Positions 24,601 through 30,426 of a stretch of DNA of 32,579 bases are shown in pieces. A program made the position numbers and the translations under genes. Where the stretch lies: positions 1 through 32,579 of the forward strand of contig SVFZ01000094.1 in the NCBI GenBank assembly GCA_015056585.1, given 5' to 3'. The notes under the pieces were generated by a model, which saw only the letters and a program-made list of their open reading frames with translations, ran no database searches and had not been told where the DNA came from. The DNA comes from Butyrivibrio sp. (lineage in GTDB: Bacteria > Bacillota > Clostridia > Lachnospirales > Lachnospiraceae). Position 1 is the stretch's first letter. Each line of letters begins with the position of its first letter.

Positions 24601-25130
24601 TGGACAGGGAAGAGGGTACTAACTGGTACACAGTAGAAGTCCCTTCAAAGGCCATAGAGACCGGAACGCTTACCTATATCTTTAACAACAATGGTGGCGG
24701 TGAACAGCTTGCCGACAACAAGGACATCACAAGGGAAAAGAGCTACTTTACATCCGGCAGCACTGACAGTTTTGCAAGTAAAGAAGAAGTCATGAAGTAT
24801 CTTGGAATCGCTACAGAAGATCCCGGAACAGAACCGGAAGAACCCGGAACAAATCCGGAGGAGCCGGGAACAAATCCCGAGGAACCCGGTATAGATCCGG
24901 AAGAACCTGGAACAGAACCGGGTATCGAGGAACCGGAAAATCCGGGAACTGAGGAGCCTGTGATTGTGGAACCGACTGAGCCTTCAGAGCCTGAAGAGCC
25001 GCAGCAACCACAAAAGCCGGAAAAGCCTGTAGTGCCTGATCCTGTAAAGACCATAATCCCGATAGTGAGGGCAGTCAGAAGAGTTGTAATTTTTGTAGTT
25101 GTCTCAATTCTCAGGTGGTTCTGCGGATGA
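21657..25130 (+). CDS. Large exported alpha-amylase (GH13) with tandem CBM26-like starch-binding modules
   Basis: Protein of 1157 residues that hydrolyses starch outside the cell. The signal peptide ends near residue 33. An acidic Glu/Ala-rich spacer (about 38-145) follows. The GH13 barrel (about 158-620) has DILPNH (D253, H258), GFRID (nucleophile D337), YGEV (acid/base E389) and ESHDN (H460, D461). Next come one divergent module (about 627-700) and three CBM26-like modules (about 718-800, 834-905, 940-1030), each with a Y/W-rich YFYN..W...Y pattern, WPG and NNG. The modules are joined by a recurring SKxEAxxALG-type helix. A Pro/Glu linker of EEPGTNP-like repeats (about 1055-1125) leads to a basic hydrophobic tail (KTIIPIVRAVRRVVIFVVVSILRW, 1131-1154 in outline). 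No LPXTG is present. The gene is alone, between its own promoter and terminator. Confidence 0.95.
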   Translation: MKREKLWKKVFFATGLGLSIFLSSFGNVTGVMAADITAEQNVALNEEQEAANEEKADEDDAKAPEENAETPAAKDNVSAKESVEGKITESQAAETNQASQEVKEEQEETDAALAEDVDHTSELQGEEYTVTLQDEKVPLASAPRTKKDPDNANVNRENIHDGAILQAFCWSFNTIAENMADIADAGYTAVQTSPINECLDTNPGKNLHGPDGMWYYHYQPTDWVIGNYQLGSREEFGHMCDVADEYGIAVIVDILPNHTTPSLNNVSESLYEAAGGKDSLYHTTGMTAGGFSDRLELTYYQMGGLPDVDTENISFQEYFYEFLKDCVYLGADGFRIDTAKHIALPDDPVPESYTDTDRNTFYPNMREALNEYAGEVGTKSYDELFVYGEVLQGTGDRLAAYQEYIGGTTASGYGSNLRSALAGGNLSANKISDYQIGDETVNGRTYMADTEKLVTWVESHDNYMNDSESCWKSISDEQVILGWAFIGARKDGTPLFFSRPAGSSAENPYGDNLIGAAGSDIYKAPAVKAVNLFRRQMKDAEEYISNPGDNVQAVMVERKGADVQGAVIVNSALTRTTINAATVLEDGSYTNMVEGSDDIFLVKDGILYGSVAARSVAVLSEKKEGTGTIVSFYNQDNWSDVVARVDGGSETLSTVNDNDGWYWATVLDSEFEISFENADGSAVSPKYHIDAKTGTFATLSSDALYFSKKEAEEAIGVYTYPVYFFGTEGWQSVNAYGWLSDGTQLFGAWPGSSAANEGEGWWRADVKVKGGADSFNLIFNNGADKQTVNIEGITPESKDIYLAVDAEKSSGQLVVNRYLSKEEAEEALGVSGSFTTAYFYNTQDWESVYAYTWGATTLGEWPGKEMTQEEDGWYKIVLPAGAGEELNIIFNNGGAGKQTSDMKITDMKYRFFLHNGIAFQKYGSKKDALAAIATGDDVNYTTVYFYNEKADNEAWQNVALYVYGGENGEYNNLIGGWPGKTMDREEGTNWYTVEVPSKAIETGTLTYIFNNNGGGEQLADNKDITREKSYFTSGSTDSFASKEEVMKYLGIATEDPGTEPEEPGTNPEEPGTNPEEPGIDPEEPGTEPGIEEPENPGTEEPVIVEPTEPSEPEEPQQPQKPEKPVVPDPVKTIIPIVRAVRRVVIFVVVSILRWFCG

Positions 25131-25150
25131 TTTAAATATTAGGACATAGG

Positions 25151-25192
25151 ACATGCTCGCTGTATAGAATGAATGCAGCGGGCATGTTTTTT
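25151..25192 (+). terminator. Terminator of the alpha-amylase gene
   Basis: ACATGCTCGCTG (25151-25162) pairs with CAGCGGGCATGT (25176-25187), 12 bp with one wobble pair, followed by TTTTTCTTT. Confidence 0.88.
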
Positions 25193-25233
25193 CTTTGACT
25201 GCTGTGCATACGCTATCTATAAGTAGCATCGGA

Positions 25234-25262
25234 TTGAGCAATTATGAAAAATGTGGTAATGT
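25234..25262 (+). promoter_or_regulatory. Candidate promoter of msrA
   Basis: TTGAGC (25234-25239), a 17-base spacer, then TAATGT (25257-25262) preceded by TGG (extended -10). The TTGAGCAATT part matches the end of the ATGATATAGGTGTCAAA repeat family, which supplies the -35 in the same way upstream of metN. Confidence 0.4.
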
Positions 25263-25277
25263 ACTTAGATGATTTAA

Positions 25278-25344
25278 ATGATATAGGTGTCAAATTTCGT
25301 GAAATGCCTACGCGTTTACATGTTAACAATTTGACGCTATGACT
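25278..25344 (+). repeat. Medium copy of the ATGATATAGGTGTCAAA repeat family
   Basis: It starts ATGATATAGGTGTCAAA like the other copies. An imperfect fold-back GTGTCAAATT (25287-25296) / AATTTGACGC (25328-25337) follows, and TTTGACGCTATGAC matches TTTGACTTTATGAC of the long copy. It lies in the leader of msrA. Confidence 0.6.
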
Positions 25345-25384
25345 CAATTGATAAAGGCAATTTTTGGCGGGAAAGGACTACAAT

Positions 25385-25870
25385 ATGAGAGCATATTTTG
25401 CAGGCGGATGCTTCTGGTGCGTTACTCCCATATACAAAATGTACGGAGTTGATAAGGTGGTTTGCGGCTATTCGGGCGGAGATGAAGTTAATCCCACCTA
25501 TGAGGATGTCAAGCATCAGAAGACCGGTCACAGAGAGACCATTAGCTTAGAATACGACCCGGAGAAGGTGTCATACTCAAAGCTTCTGGATATCTTTTTT
25601 GCCAATGTGGATCCCTTCGACAGCGAGGGACAGTTCATCGACAAGGGTTTTTCCTATACTCTGGCAATCTATTACAACAATGATGAAGAGAAGAATCTGG
25701 CAAAAGAGCGGATTGAGAAGCTTCAGGCTGATTCGGGAAAAGAGGTTTTTGTAGCTCTGGAGCCGTTTAAGTCGTTTTACGAAGCAGAAGAATACCATCA
25801 GGACTACTATCTGAAAAATCCCGAAGCTTTTGAAAAAGAGCTGATAGAATCCGGACGCAAGAAAGCATAA
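25385..25870 (+). CDS. msrA: Peptide-methionine (S)-S-oxide reductase
   Basis: Repair enzyme of 161 residues reducing methionine-S-sulfoxide in proteins with thioredoxin. ATG 25385 is chosen because AAAGGA (25372-25377) lies 7 bases upstream; an in-frame TTG at 25364 lacks support. The catalytic motif GGCFWC is at 7-12 (Cys9), and CGYSGG, PTYEDV, TGHRETI and the late YHQDYYLKNP are all diagnostic. It lacks a fused MsrB domain. A recycling cysteine is not obvious near the C terminus, so it may be a one- or two-cysteine type. The queA gene follows after 38 bases, probably co-transcribed. Confidence 0.95.
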   Translation: MRAYFAGGCFWCVTPIYKMYGVDKVVCGYSGGDEVNPTYEDVKHQKTGHRETISLEYDPEKVSYSKLLDIFFANVDPFDSEGQFIDKGFSYTLAIYYNNDEEKNLAKERIEKLQADSGKEVFVALEPFKSFYEAEEYHQDYYLKNPEAFEKELIESGRKKA

Positions 25871-25908
25871 ATAAAGCAAACGTTAATTAAGTTATAAGAA
25901 GGTTTCAA

Positions 25909-26997
25909 ATGAGTGAAGAAATTAAGATAAATCAAAACACACAGGAAAAGGATGAACAGGTTCAGGTTGGTCTCTCCACAGCCGACTATTTCTTTGACCT
26001 GCCACAGGAGCTGATCGCACAGGATCCTATGGAAAAGAGGGATGAGTGCAGGCTTCTTGTGCTGGATAAAGAGACAGGAAAAGTTGAGCACCATATTTTC
26101 AGCGAGATCATAAACTACCTTGAGCCGGGTGATTGTCTGGTTCTCAATAATACAAAGGTAATTCCTGCCCGTCTCCTTGGCGAAAAGGAAGGAACCGGCG
26201 CTGCTGTTGAGATCCTTCTTTTAAAAAGAAGAGAAGCTGACGTATGGGAGACGCTGGTAAAGCCCGGGAAAAAGTTAAGACCCGGAGCCAGAGTTTCATT
26301 TGGCGGCGGAATCTTAAAAGCTGAGATCATGGACATTGTGGAAGAGGGAAACCGTCTGGTGAAATTCTATTACGATGGAATCTGGGAGGAAGTACTGGAC
26401 AGGCTTGGAGAGATGCCTCTTCCGCCATACATCACCCACAAACTTCAGGACAAGAATATGTACCAGACAGTTTATGCCAAGTACGAGGGCTCTGCGGCTG
26501 CGCCTACGGCGGGGCTTCATTTTACAAATGAGCTTCTTGAGAAAATTCAGGAAAAAGGCATTGATCTTGCTTACGTTACGCTCCATGTGGGACTTGGAAC
26601 CTTCAGACCTGTCAGAGTCACCAATGTCAAAGAGCACCACATGCACACCGAGTGGTATCAGGTGACAAAAGAGGCTGCAGACAAGATTAATAAGGCAAAA
26701 GATACAGGACACAGAGTTATCTGCGTCGGAACCACCAGCTGCAGGACCATAGAGAGCGCAGCAGATGAAAATGGACGCCTGTCCGAGTGCAGCGGAGACA
26801 CATCAATCTTTATCTACCCGGGCTATAAGTTCAAGGTTTTAGACAGACTGATCACCAACTTCCATCTTCCGGAGTCCACGCTTGTTATGCTGGTTTCAGC
26901 GCTCGCCGGCAGAGAGAAAGTTCTTTCCGCATATGAAGAAGCAATCAAAGAGCGCTACAGATTTTTCTCCTTCGGGGATGCCATGTTCATAAAGTAA
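25909..26997 (+). CDS. queA: S-adenosylmethionine:tRNA ribosyltransferase-isomerase
   Basis: Enzyme of 362 residues adding the cyclopentenediol ring of epoxyqueuosine to wobble position 34 of GUN-anticodon tRNAs, using SAM. Hallmarks are [60 protein letters not shown] and [19 protein letters not shown]. It has an extra hydrophilic N terminus of about 25 residues before the usual start near [17 protein letters not shown] (25894-25899) supports the long start. No other queuosine gene (tgt, queG) is in the window. Confidence 0.96.
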   Translation: MSEEIKINQNTQEKDEQVQVGLSTADYFFDLPQELIAQDPMEKRDECRLLVLDKETGKVEHHIFSEIINYLEPGDCLVLNNTKVIPARLLGEKEGTGAAVEILLLKRREADVWETLVKPGKKLRPGARVSFGGGILKAEIMDIVEEGNRLVKFYYDGIWEEVLDRLGEMPLPPYITHKLQDKNMYQTVYAKYEGSAAAPTAGLHFTNELLEKIQEKGIDLAYVTLHVGLGTFRPVRVTNVKEHHMHTEWYQVTKEAADKINKAKDTGHRVICVGTTSCRTIESAADENGRLSECSGDTSIFIYPGYKFKVLDRLITNFHLPESTLVMLVSALAGREKVLSAYEEAIKERYRFFSFGDAMFIK

Positions 26998-27071
26998 AGA
27001 TCAGATATTGTTTGGCAATTGAATTGCAACCTGATAAGCTGAGTTTATCGGAAAATAAAAGCTAAAGATAA

Positions 27072-27100
27072 TTCACATTTTGCGATAAGATGTGTATTAT
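27072..27100 (+). promoter_or_regulatory. Candidate promoter of metQ
   Basis: TTCACA (27072-27077), 17 bases, TATTAT (27095-27100), 47 bases before the start codon. The 149-base leader region shows no SAM riboswitch or T-box. Confidence 0.45.
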
Positions 27101-27146
27101 AAGAACATGAAAAAGAAAAACAAGCAATAATCGAGGAGGAAATATT

Positions 27147-28121
27147 ATGAAGAAGAGTTTAATTTCAAGCATTTTACTTAGCAGTGTTCTTGCATTCTCT
27201 GCACTAACAGGATGCGGAAGCGCTGCTGCAGAACAGACACAGACTACAACAGAAACTGCAGAGGCTCCTGCTGAGAGCGCAGAAAGCACAGAAAACGCAG
27301 ACAGCACAGAGAGCACAGAGAGTTCTGAGGCAGCTGCTCCTGCTGCAGAAGACGGTGACAAGACAATCACAGTCGGTGCAACACCTGTTCCACACGCAGA
27401 GATTCTTGATAATATCGTAAAAGAGGTTCTCGCAGAGGACGGATGGGAGCTGGAGACAGTCGTATTTTCCGATTATGTGCTTCCTAACACTTCACTTGAG
27501 GAAGGCGAGCTTGATGCCAACTACTTCCAGACACTTGGTTACATGAATCAGCAGAATCAGGATGCAGGACTTCACCTTACAGCTGTAGCCGGTATTCACA
27601 TCGAGCCAATGGGAATCTACTCACAGAAGTATAAGTCTCTTGAGGAACTTCCTGACGGAGCATCAATCGGTATTCCGAATGACCCTGACAATGGCGCAAG
27701 AGGCGTAGATCTTCTTGTTCAGAAGGGACTGCTTGCTTCAAACGGCGGTTTTGGAACAGACGACAACTACACAGAGGATTCCCTTACAAACGACAAGGAA
27801 GCTAACCCTCACGGCTATGTGATCACACCACTTGAGGCAGCAAGCCTTCCGCTTTCACTTCCTGATCTTGACGCTGCAACAATCAACGGAAACTATGCTC
27901 TTGAAGCTAACCTTCCTGCAACATTCCCGGCTCTTGATATTGAGGAGTTTGACGCTGAGACAACAGTAAAGAGAACAAACTTCCTTGTTGTTAAGCAGGG
28001 AAATGAGGAGTCAGAAAAGACCAAGGCTCTTATAAAGGCGCTTCAGTCTGAGAAGGTTCAGAATTACATTGACGAGACCTATAAGGGAGCTGTTATCACA
28101 TCATTCATTGATGCAGAGTGA
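27147..28121 (+). CDS. metQ: Methionine ABC transporter substrate-binding lipoprotein (NlpA/MetQ family)
   Basis: Surface receptor of 324 residues. The lipobox ALTGC places lipidation at Cys23. A long Ala/Glu/Ser/Thr tether (about 24-72) precedes the NlpA domain, which opens KTITVGATPVPHAEILD. Family motifs include VFSDYVLPNTSLEEGELDANYFQTLGYM, HIEPMGIYSQKYKSLEELPDGASIGIPNDPDNGARG (described here by parts) and INGNYALEANL. These match L- and D-methionine binding proteins. It is followed, after an unusual 246-base gap, by metN and metI. GAGGAGG (27134-27140) is the ribosome binding site. NlpA proteins can also bind other ligands, so methionine is probable rather than proven. Confidence 0.9.
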   Translation: MKKSLISSILLSSVLAFSALTGCGSAAAEQTQTTTETAEAPAESAESTENADSTESTESSEAAAPAAEDGDKTITVGATPVPHAEILDNIVKEVLAEDGWELETVVFSDYVLPNTSLEEGELDANYFQTLGYMNQQNQDAGLHLTAVAGIHIEPMGIYSQKYKSLEELPDGASIGIPNDPDNGARGVDLLVQKGLLASNGGFGTDDNYTEDSLTNDKEANPHGYVITPLEAASLPLSLPDLDAATINGNYALEANLPATFPALDIEEFDAETTVKRTNFLVVKQGNEESEKTKALIKALQSEKVQNYIDETYKGAVITSFIDAE

Positions 28122-28203
28122 TAAATGAAAAGTTAATACGCGGTTTCATCAGCCGCTTTAAAAAGTCATAAAAATCCTACCTACTAATTTAGCCACTAAG
28201 CAT

Positions 28204-28233
28204 GTGACACGCTACTCATTTGTAGCGTGTCAC
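28204..28233 (+). terminator. Perfect 12-bp hairpin between metQ and metN without T tract
   Basis: GTGACACGCTAC (28204-28215) and GTAGCGTGTCAC (28222-28233) pair perfectly around a 6-base loop, followed by TGTTTATG rather than a T run. It may act as a partial terminator or as an mRNA 3' stabiliser, raising receptor levels over the transporter subunits. Confidence 0.45.
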
Positions 28234-28244
28234 TGTTTATGTAT

Positions 28245-28286
28245 ATGATATAGGTGTCAAAAGTCATTGAGCAATTCGTATGTCAT
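28245..28286 (+). repeat. Short copy of the ATGATATAGGTGTCAAA repeat family (42 bp)
   Basis: It starts ATGATATAGGTGTCAAAAGT and ends TGAGCAATTCGTATGTCAT. It equals the long copy (13376-13546, minus strand) with everything between two AGTCA direct repeats removed. ATGTAT flanks it on both sides (28239-28244 and 28287-28292), a possible 6-base target duplication. Confidence 0.6.
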
Positions 28287-28295
28287 ATGTATAAT
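28267..28295 (+). promoter_or_regulatory. Promoter of metN-metI formed at a repeat insertion
   Basis: TTGAGC (28267-28272), a 17-base spacer, and a perfect TATAAT (28290-28295). The -35 belongs to the 42-bp repeat; the -10 lies just outside its edge. Confidence 0.6.
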
Positions 28296-28367
28296 AATGT
28301 GCTATATTTAAGAAAGTAATCCGCTATGGATGACGCTTATGCGTAATTAACATCGGGAGTTAAGATA

Positions 28368-29339
28368 ATGATACAGATTCAGAATGTCAAAAAGTCCTTC
28401 AACAATACCGAAGTCCTGAAGGATATCTCATTGGAAATTGAAAAGGGTGAGATCTTTGGAATAATCGGCCAGTCCGGTGCCGGAAAGTCTACGCTTCTCC
28501 GCTGCATAAACGGCCTTGAGAGTTATGATCAGGGTTCTATTCTTGTGGATGGCACCAAGGTTGATATCAGGGATAAAAAGAACCTTAGAAACCTCCAGAA
28601 GAGAATGGGCATGATCTTCCAGGGCTTTAACCTTCTTGAAAGACTGGACGTTTATGCTAATGTTGCTCTTCCCATGAAGTTTTGGGGAATTCCAACCAAT
28701 ACCCCTGAGGCAAAAGAGAAGATCATGAACCTGATAAAGCTTGTAGGCCTTGAGGAGAAGGTTCATTCAAAGCCGCGTGAACTATCAGGCGGACAGAAGC
28801 AGAGAGTTGCTATTGCAAGAGCTCTGGTGCTTGATCCTGATTTTCTTTTGTGTGACGAGGCAACCAGTGCTCTGGATCCTGAGATCACAAAGGGTATTCT
28901 GGCTCTTTTGCAGAAGATCAATAAAGAGATGGGCATCACCATCATCGTGGTAACTCATCAGATGGAAGTTGTTAAGCAAATCTGTCAGAAGGTAGCCTTT
29001 TTAAGCCAGGGCAAGGTCCTTGCTGTGGGTAAGCCGGAGCAGCTTTTTGTATGGCCCAAGGAGAGAGAAATCCGTGATTTCCTCAGAGAAGAAAGTGACA
29101 AACTTCCAACAACCGGCGTTAATTTAAAGCTCTTTTTCTTTGGAGAAGGCAATCAGCGTCCTATCGTAACACAGATGTCGCAGGAGCTTCACACCGATTT
29201 CAATATTTGCTGGGCCAAGCTTGAGGACTTCAGAGAAGATGTCTACGGAAGCCTTGTGCTCAACATGGAGGAAAAAGATCTGGAGAAGGCCTGTGCATTC
29301 CTGGATTCCAAGGATGTTACCTGGGAAGTTATAAACTAA
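28368..29339 (+). CDS. metN: Methionine ABC transporter ATP-binding protein with NIL domain
   Basis: ATPase of 323 residues. Walker A is GQSGAGKST, the Q-loop is FQGFNLLERL, the signature is LSGGQKQR, Walker B is FLLCDEATSALDP, and the switch histidine is in VTHQM. The C-terminal domain (about 246-323, from NLKLFFFGEGNQRPIVTQ) is a NIL domain, which in MetN binds methionine and inhibits transport when the cell is replete. This supports the methionine assignment. GGGAG (28354-28358) is the ribosome binding site. The promoter directly upstream allows expression independent of metQ. Confidence 0.93.
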   Translation: MIQIQNVKKSFNNTEVLKDISLEIEKGEIFGIIGQSGAGKSTLLRCINGLESYDQGSILVDGTKVDIRDKKNLRNLQKRMGMIFQGFNLLERLDVYANVALPMKFWGIPTNTPEAKEKIMNLIKLVGLEEKVHSKPRELSGGQKQRVAIARALVLDPDFLLCDEATSALDPEITKGILALLQKINKEMGITIIVVTHQMEVVKQICQKVAFLSQGKVLAVGKPEQLFVWPKEREIRDFLREESDKLPTTGVNLKLFFFGEGNQRPIVTQMSQELHTDFNICWAKLEDFREDVYGSLVLNMEEKDLEKACAFLDSKDVTWEVIN

Positions 29340-29450
29340 GTCAATGATTCTTGGTTAGATTATATTAGGAAATTAAGGTCAAGTAATTTGGCAAAGTTAA
29401 ATTCATTTTTTATAGATTGATTGGCTTTTAGCCAAAGATGGAGGATTTTG

Positions 29451-30113
29451 ATGTCAGGTATTTTATCAACCACCGGCATGTGGGATATTGTTTTAAATGC
29501 ATTTAAGCAGACACTTTACATGGTGTTCTGGTCAACTCTTTTTTCAGTAATCTTGGGATTTATTCCTGCAATAATTCTTACGCTTACAGCTCCTGACGGA
29601 CTTAAGCCAAACAAATTTGTGTACGAGGTGCTGAGCTTTATAGTTAATGTTTTCAGAAGCTTTCCTTTCATTATCCTTTTGGTAATCCTTATTCCATTTA
29701 CCAGACTGATGGTGGGAAAGGCCATTGGAACAACTGCTTCAATCGTGCCTCTTACAGTCTCCGCAATTCCTTATATTGCCAGGGTGTTTGAGACCAGCCT
29801 TCGAGAGACCAATCCTGGAGTCATAGAGGCAGCAAGAAGCTTTGGAGCATCAAACTTTCAGATCCTTATGAGAGTTTATGTCAAGGAGTCCATACCGAGA
29901 ATGTTAAACGGCATCGTTCTTCTTGTCATTTCTCTCATCGGTTATTCTGCAATGGCAGGAACCGTAGGAGGCGGCGGTGTGGGAGATATCGCAATCCGCT
30001 ACGGCTACCAGCAATACAAAACAGACTATCTGATTGTCTGCTCAATCATTCTTATCGCCTTTGTTCAGGGCGTGCAGATGCTCGGAAACTATATGTACAA
30101 GAAGATGAGCTAA
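29451..30113 (+). CDS. metI: Methionine ABC transporter permease
   Basis: Membrane subunit of 220 residues with about five segments, of the MetI type. The coupling loop is EAARSFGASNFQILMRVYVKESIP. Also visible are FRSFPFIILLVILIPFTR and SLIGYSAMAGTVGGGGVGDIAIRYGYQ, both strongly conserved in MetI. ATG 29451 is preferred since GGAGG (29440-29444) lies 6 bases upstream; the in-frame TTG at 29421 is unsupported. A small hairpin TTGGC/GCCAA (29421-29435) sits just before the ribosome binding site. The gap from metN is 111 bases. A strong terminator follows. Confidence 0.93.
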   Translation: MSGILSTTGMWDIVLNAFKQTLYMVFWSTLFSVILGFIPAIILTLTAPDGLKPNKFVYEVLSFIVNVFRSFPFIILLVILIPFTRLMVGKAIGTTASIVPLTVSAIPYIARVFETSLRETNPGVIEAARSFGASNFQILMRVYVKESIPRMLNGIVLLVISLIGYSAMAGTVGGGGVGDIAIRYGYQQYKTDYLIVCSIILIAFVQGVQMLGNYMYKKMS

Positions 30114-30120
30114 AGAGGAG

Positions 30121-30204
30121 CAGTAAATTGCTGATGTGCAGTTGCTGTTTAGATATGAGTGACAGTAAATAGTTGATATGTTGTAAATGTTCAGATATAA
30201 GCGA
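30121..30204 (+). repeat. Two imperfect 42-base tandem repeats
   Basis: Units 30121-30162 and 30163-30204 both begin CAGTAAAT and both contain AGATAT near the end. They match at 31 of 42 positions by hand alignment. Confidence 0.55.
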
Positions 30205-30213
30205 TTTATGTGT

Positions 30214-30250
30214 AAGGGTTGCCCTTTTTGGGGCAACCTTTTTGTTTTTT
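30214..30250 (+). terminator. Terminator of the methionine importer genes
   Basis: GGTTGCCC (30217-30224) / GGGCAACC (30231-30238), extended by A-T pairs, is followed by TTTTTGTTTTTT. Confidence 0.9.
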
Positions 30251-30426
30251 TATTTCAAAAAATACATATTTTTTTTATGGAAAATTTCTTATTATCGCAT
30301 ATTCGTGATGATAAGATTAATAGGGGGGAATTCGGGTTTTTATCGGTGTTTAGAGTAAGGGTCATAATGTTTTTTCGATTACATATATTGTAAAAATATT
30401 TCAGTTCTTATGAGGAGAGACTTGGG

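Larger units (their letters stand above)
30114..30426. other. 313-base interval: tandem repeat, terminator and leader of the surface protein gene
   Basis: It holds an imperfect 42-base tandem duplication (30121-30204), the metI terminator (30214-30250), and an AT-rich leader. A possible -10 (CATAAT, about 30362) has no clear -35. No gene was found. Confidence 0.6.

Noticed and set aside
27009..27035. ATTGCAAC near 27030 as another end of the fold-back element
   Set aside because: Only 8 bases match and no partner end or duplication is present.
26998..27146. SAM riboswitch or T-box expected before a methionine importer
   Set aside because: The 149-base leader lacks the conserved S-box core and T-box motif, and there is no terminator-antiterminator arrangement.
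30187..30393. Small hydrophobic frame of 68 codons before the surface protein gene
   Set aside because: It runs through a strong terminator and its composition follows the T-rich sequence; no convincing ribosome binding site.
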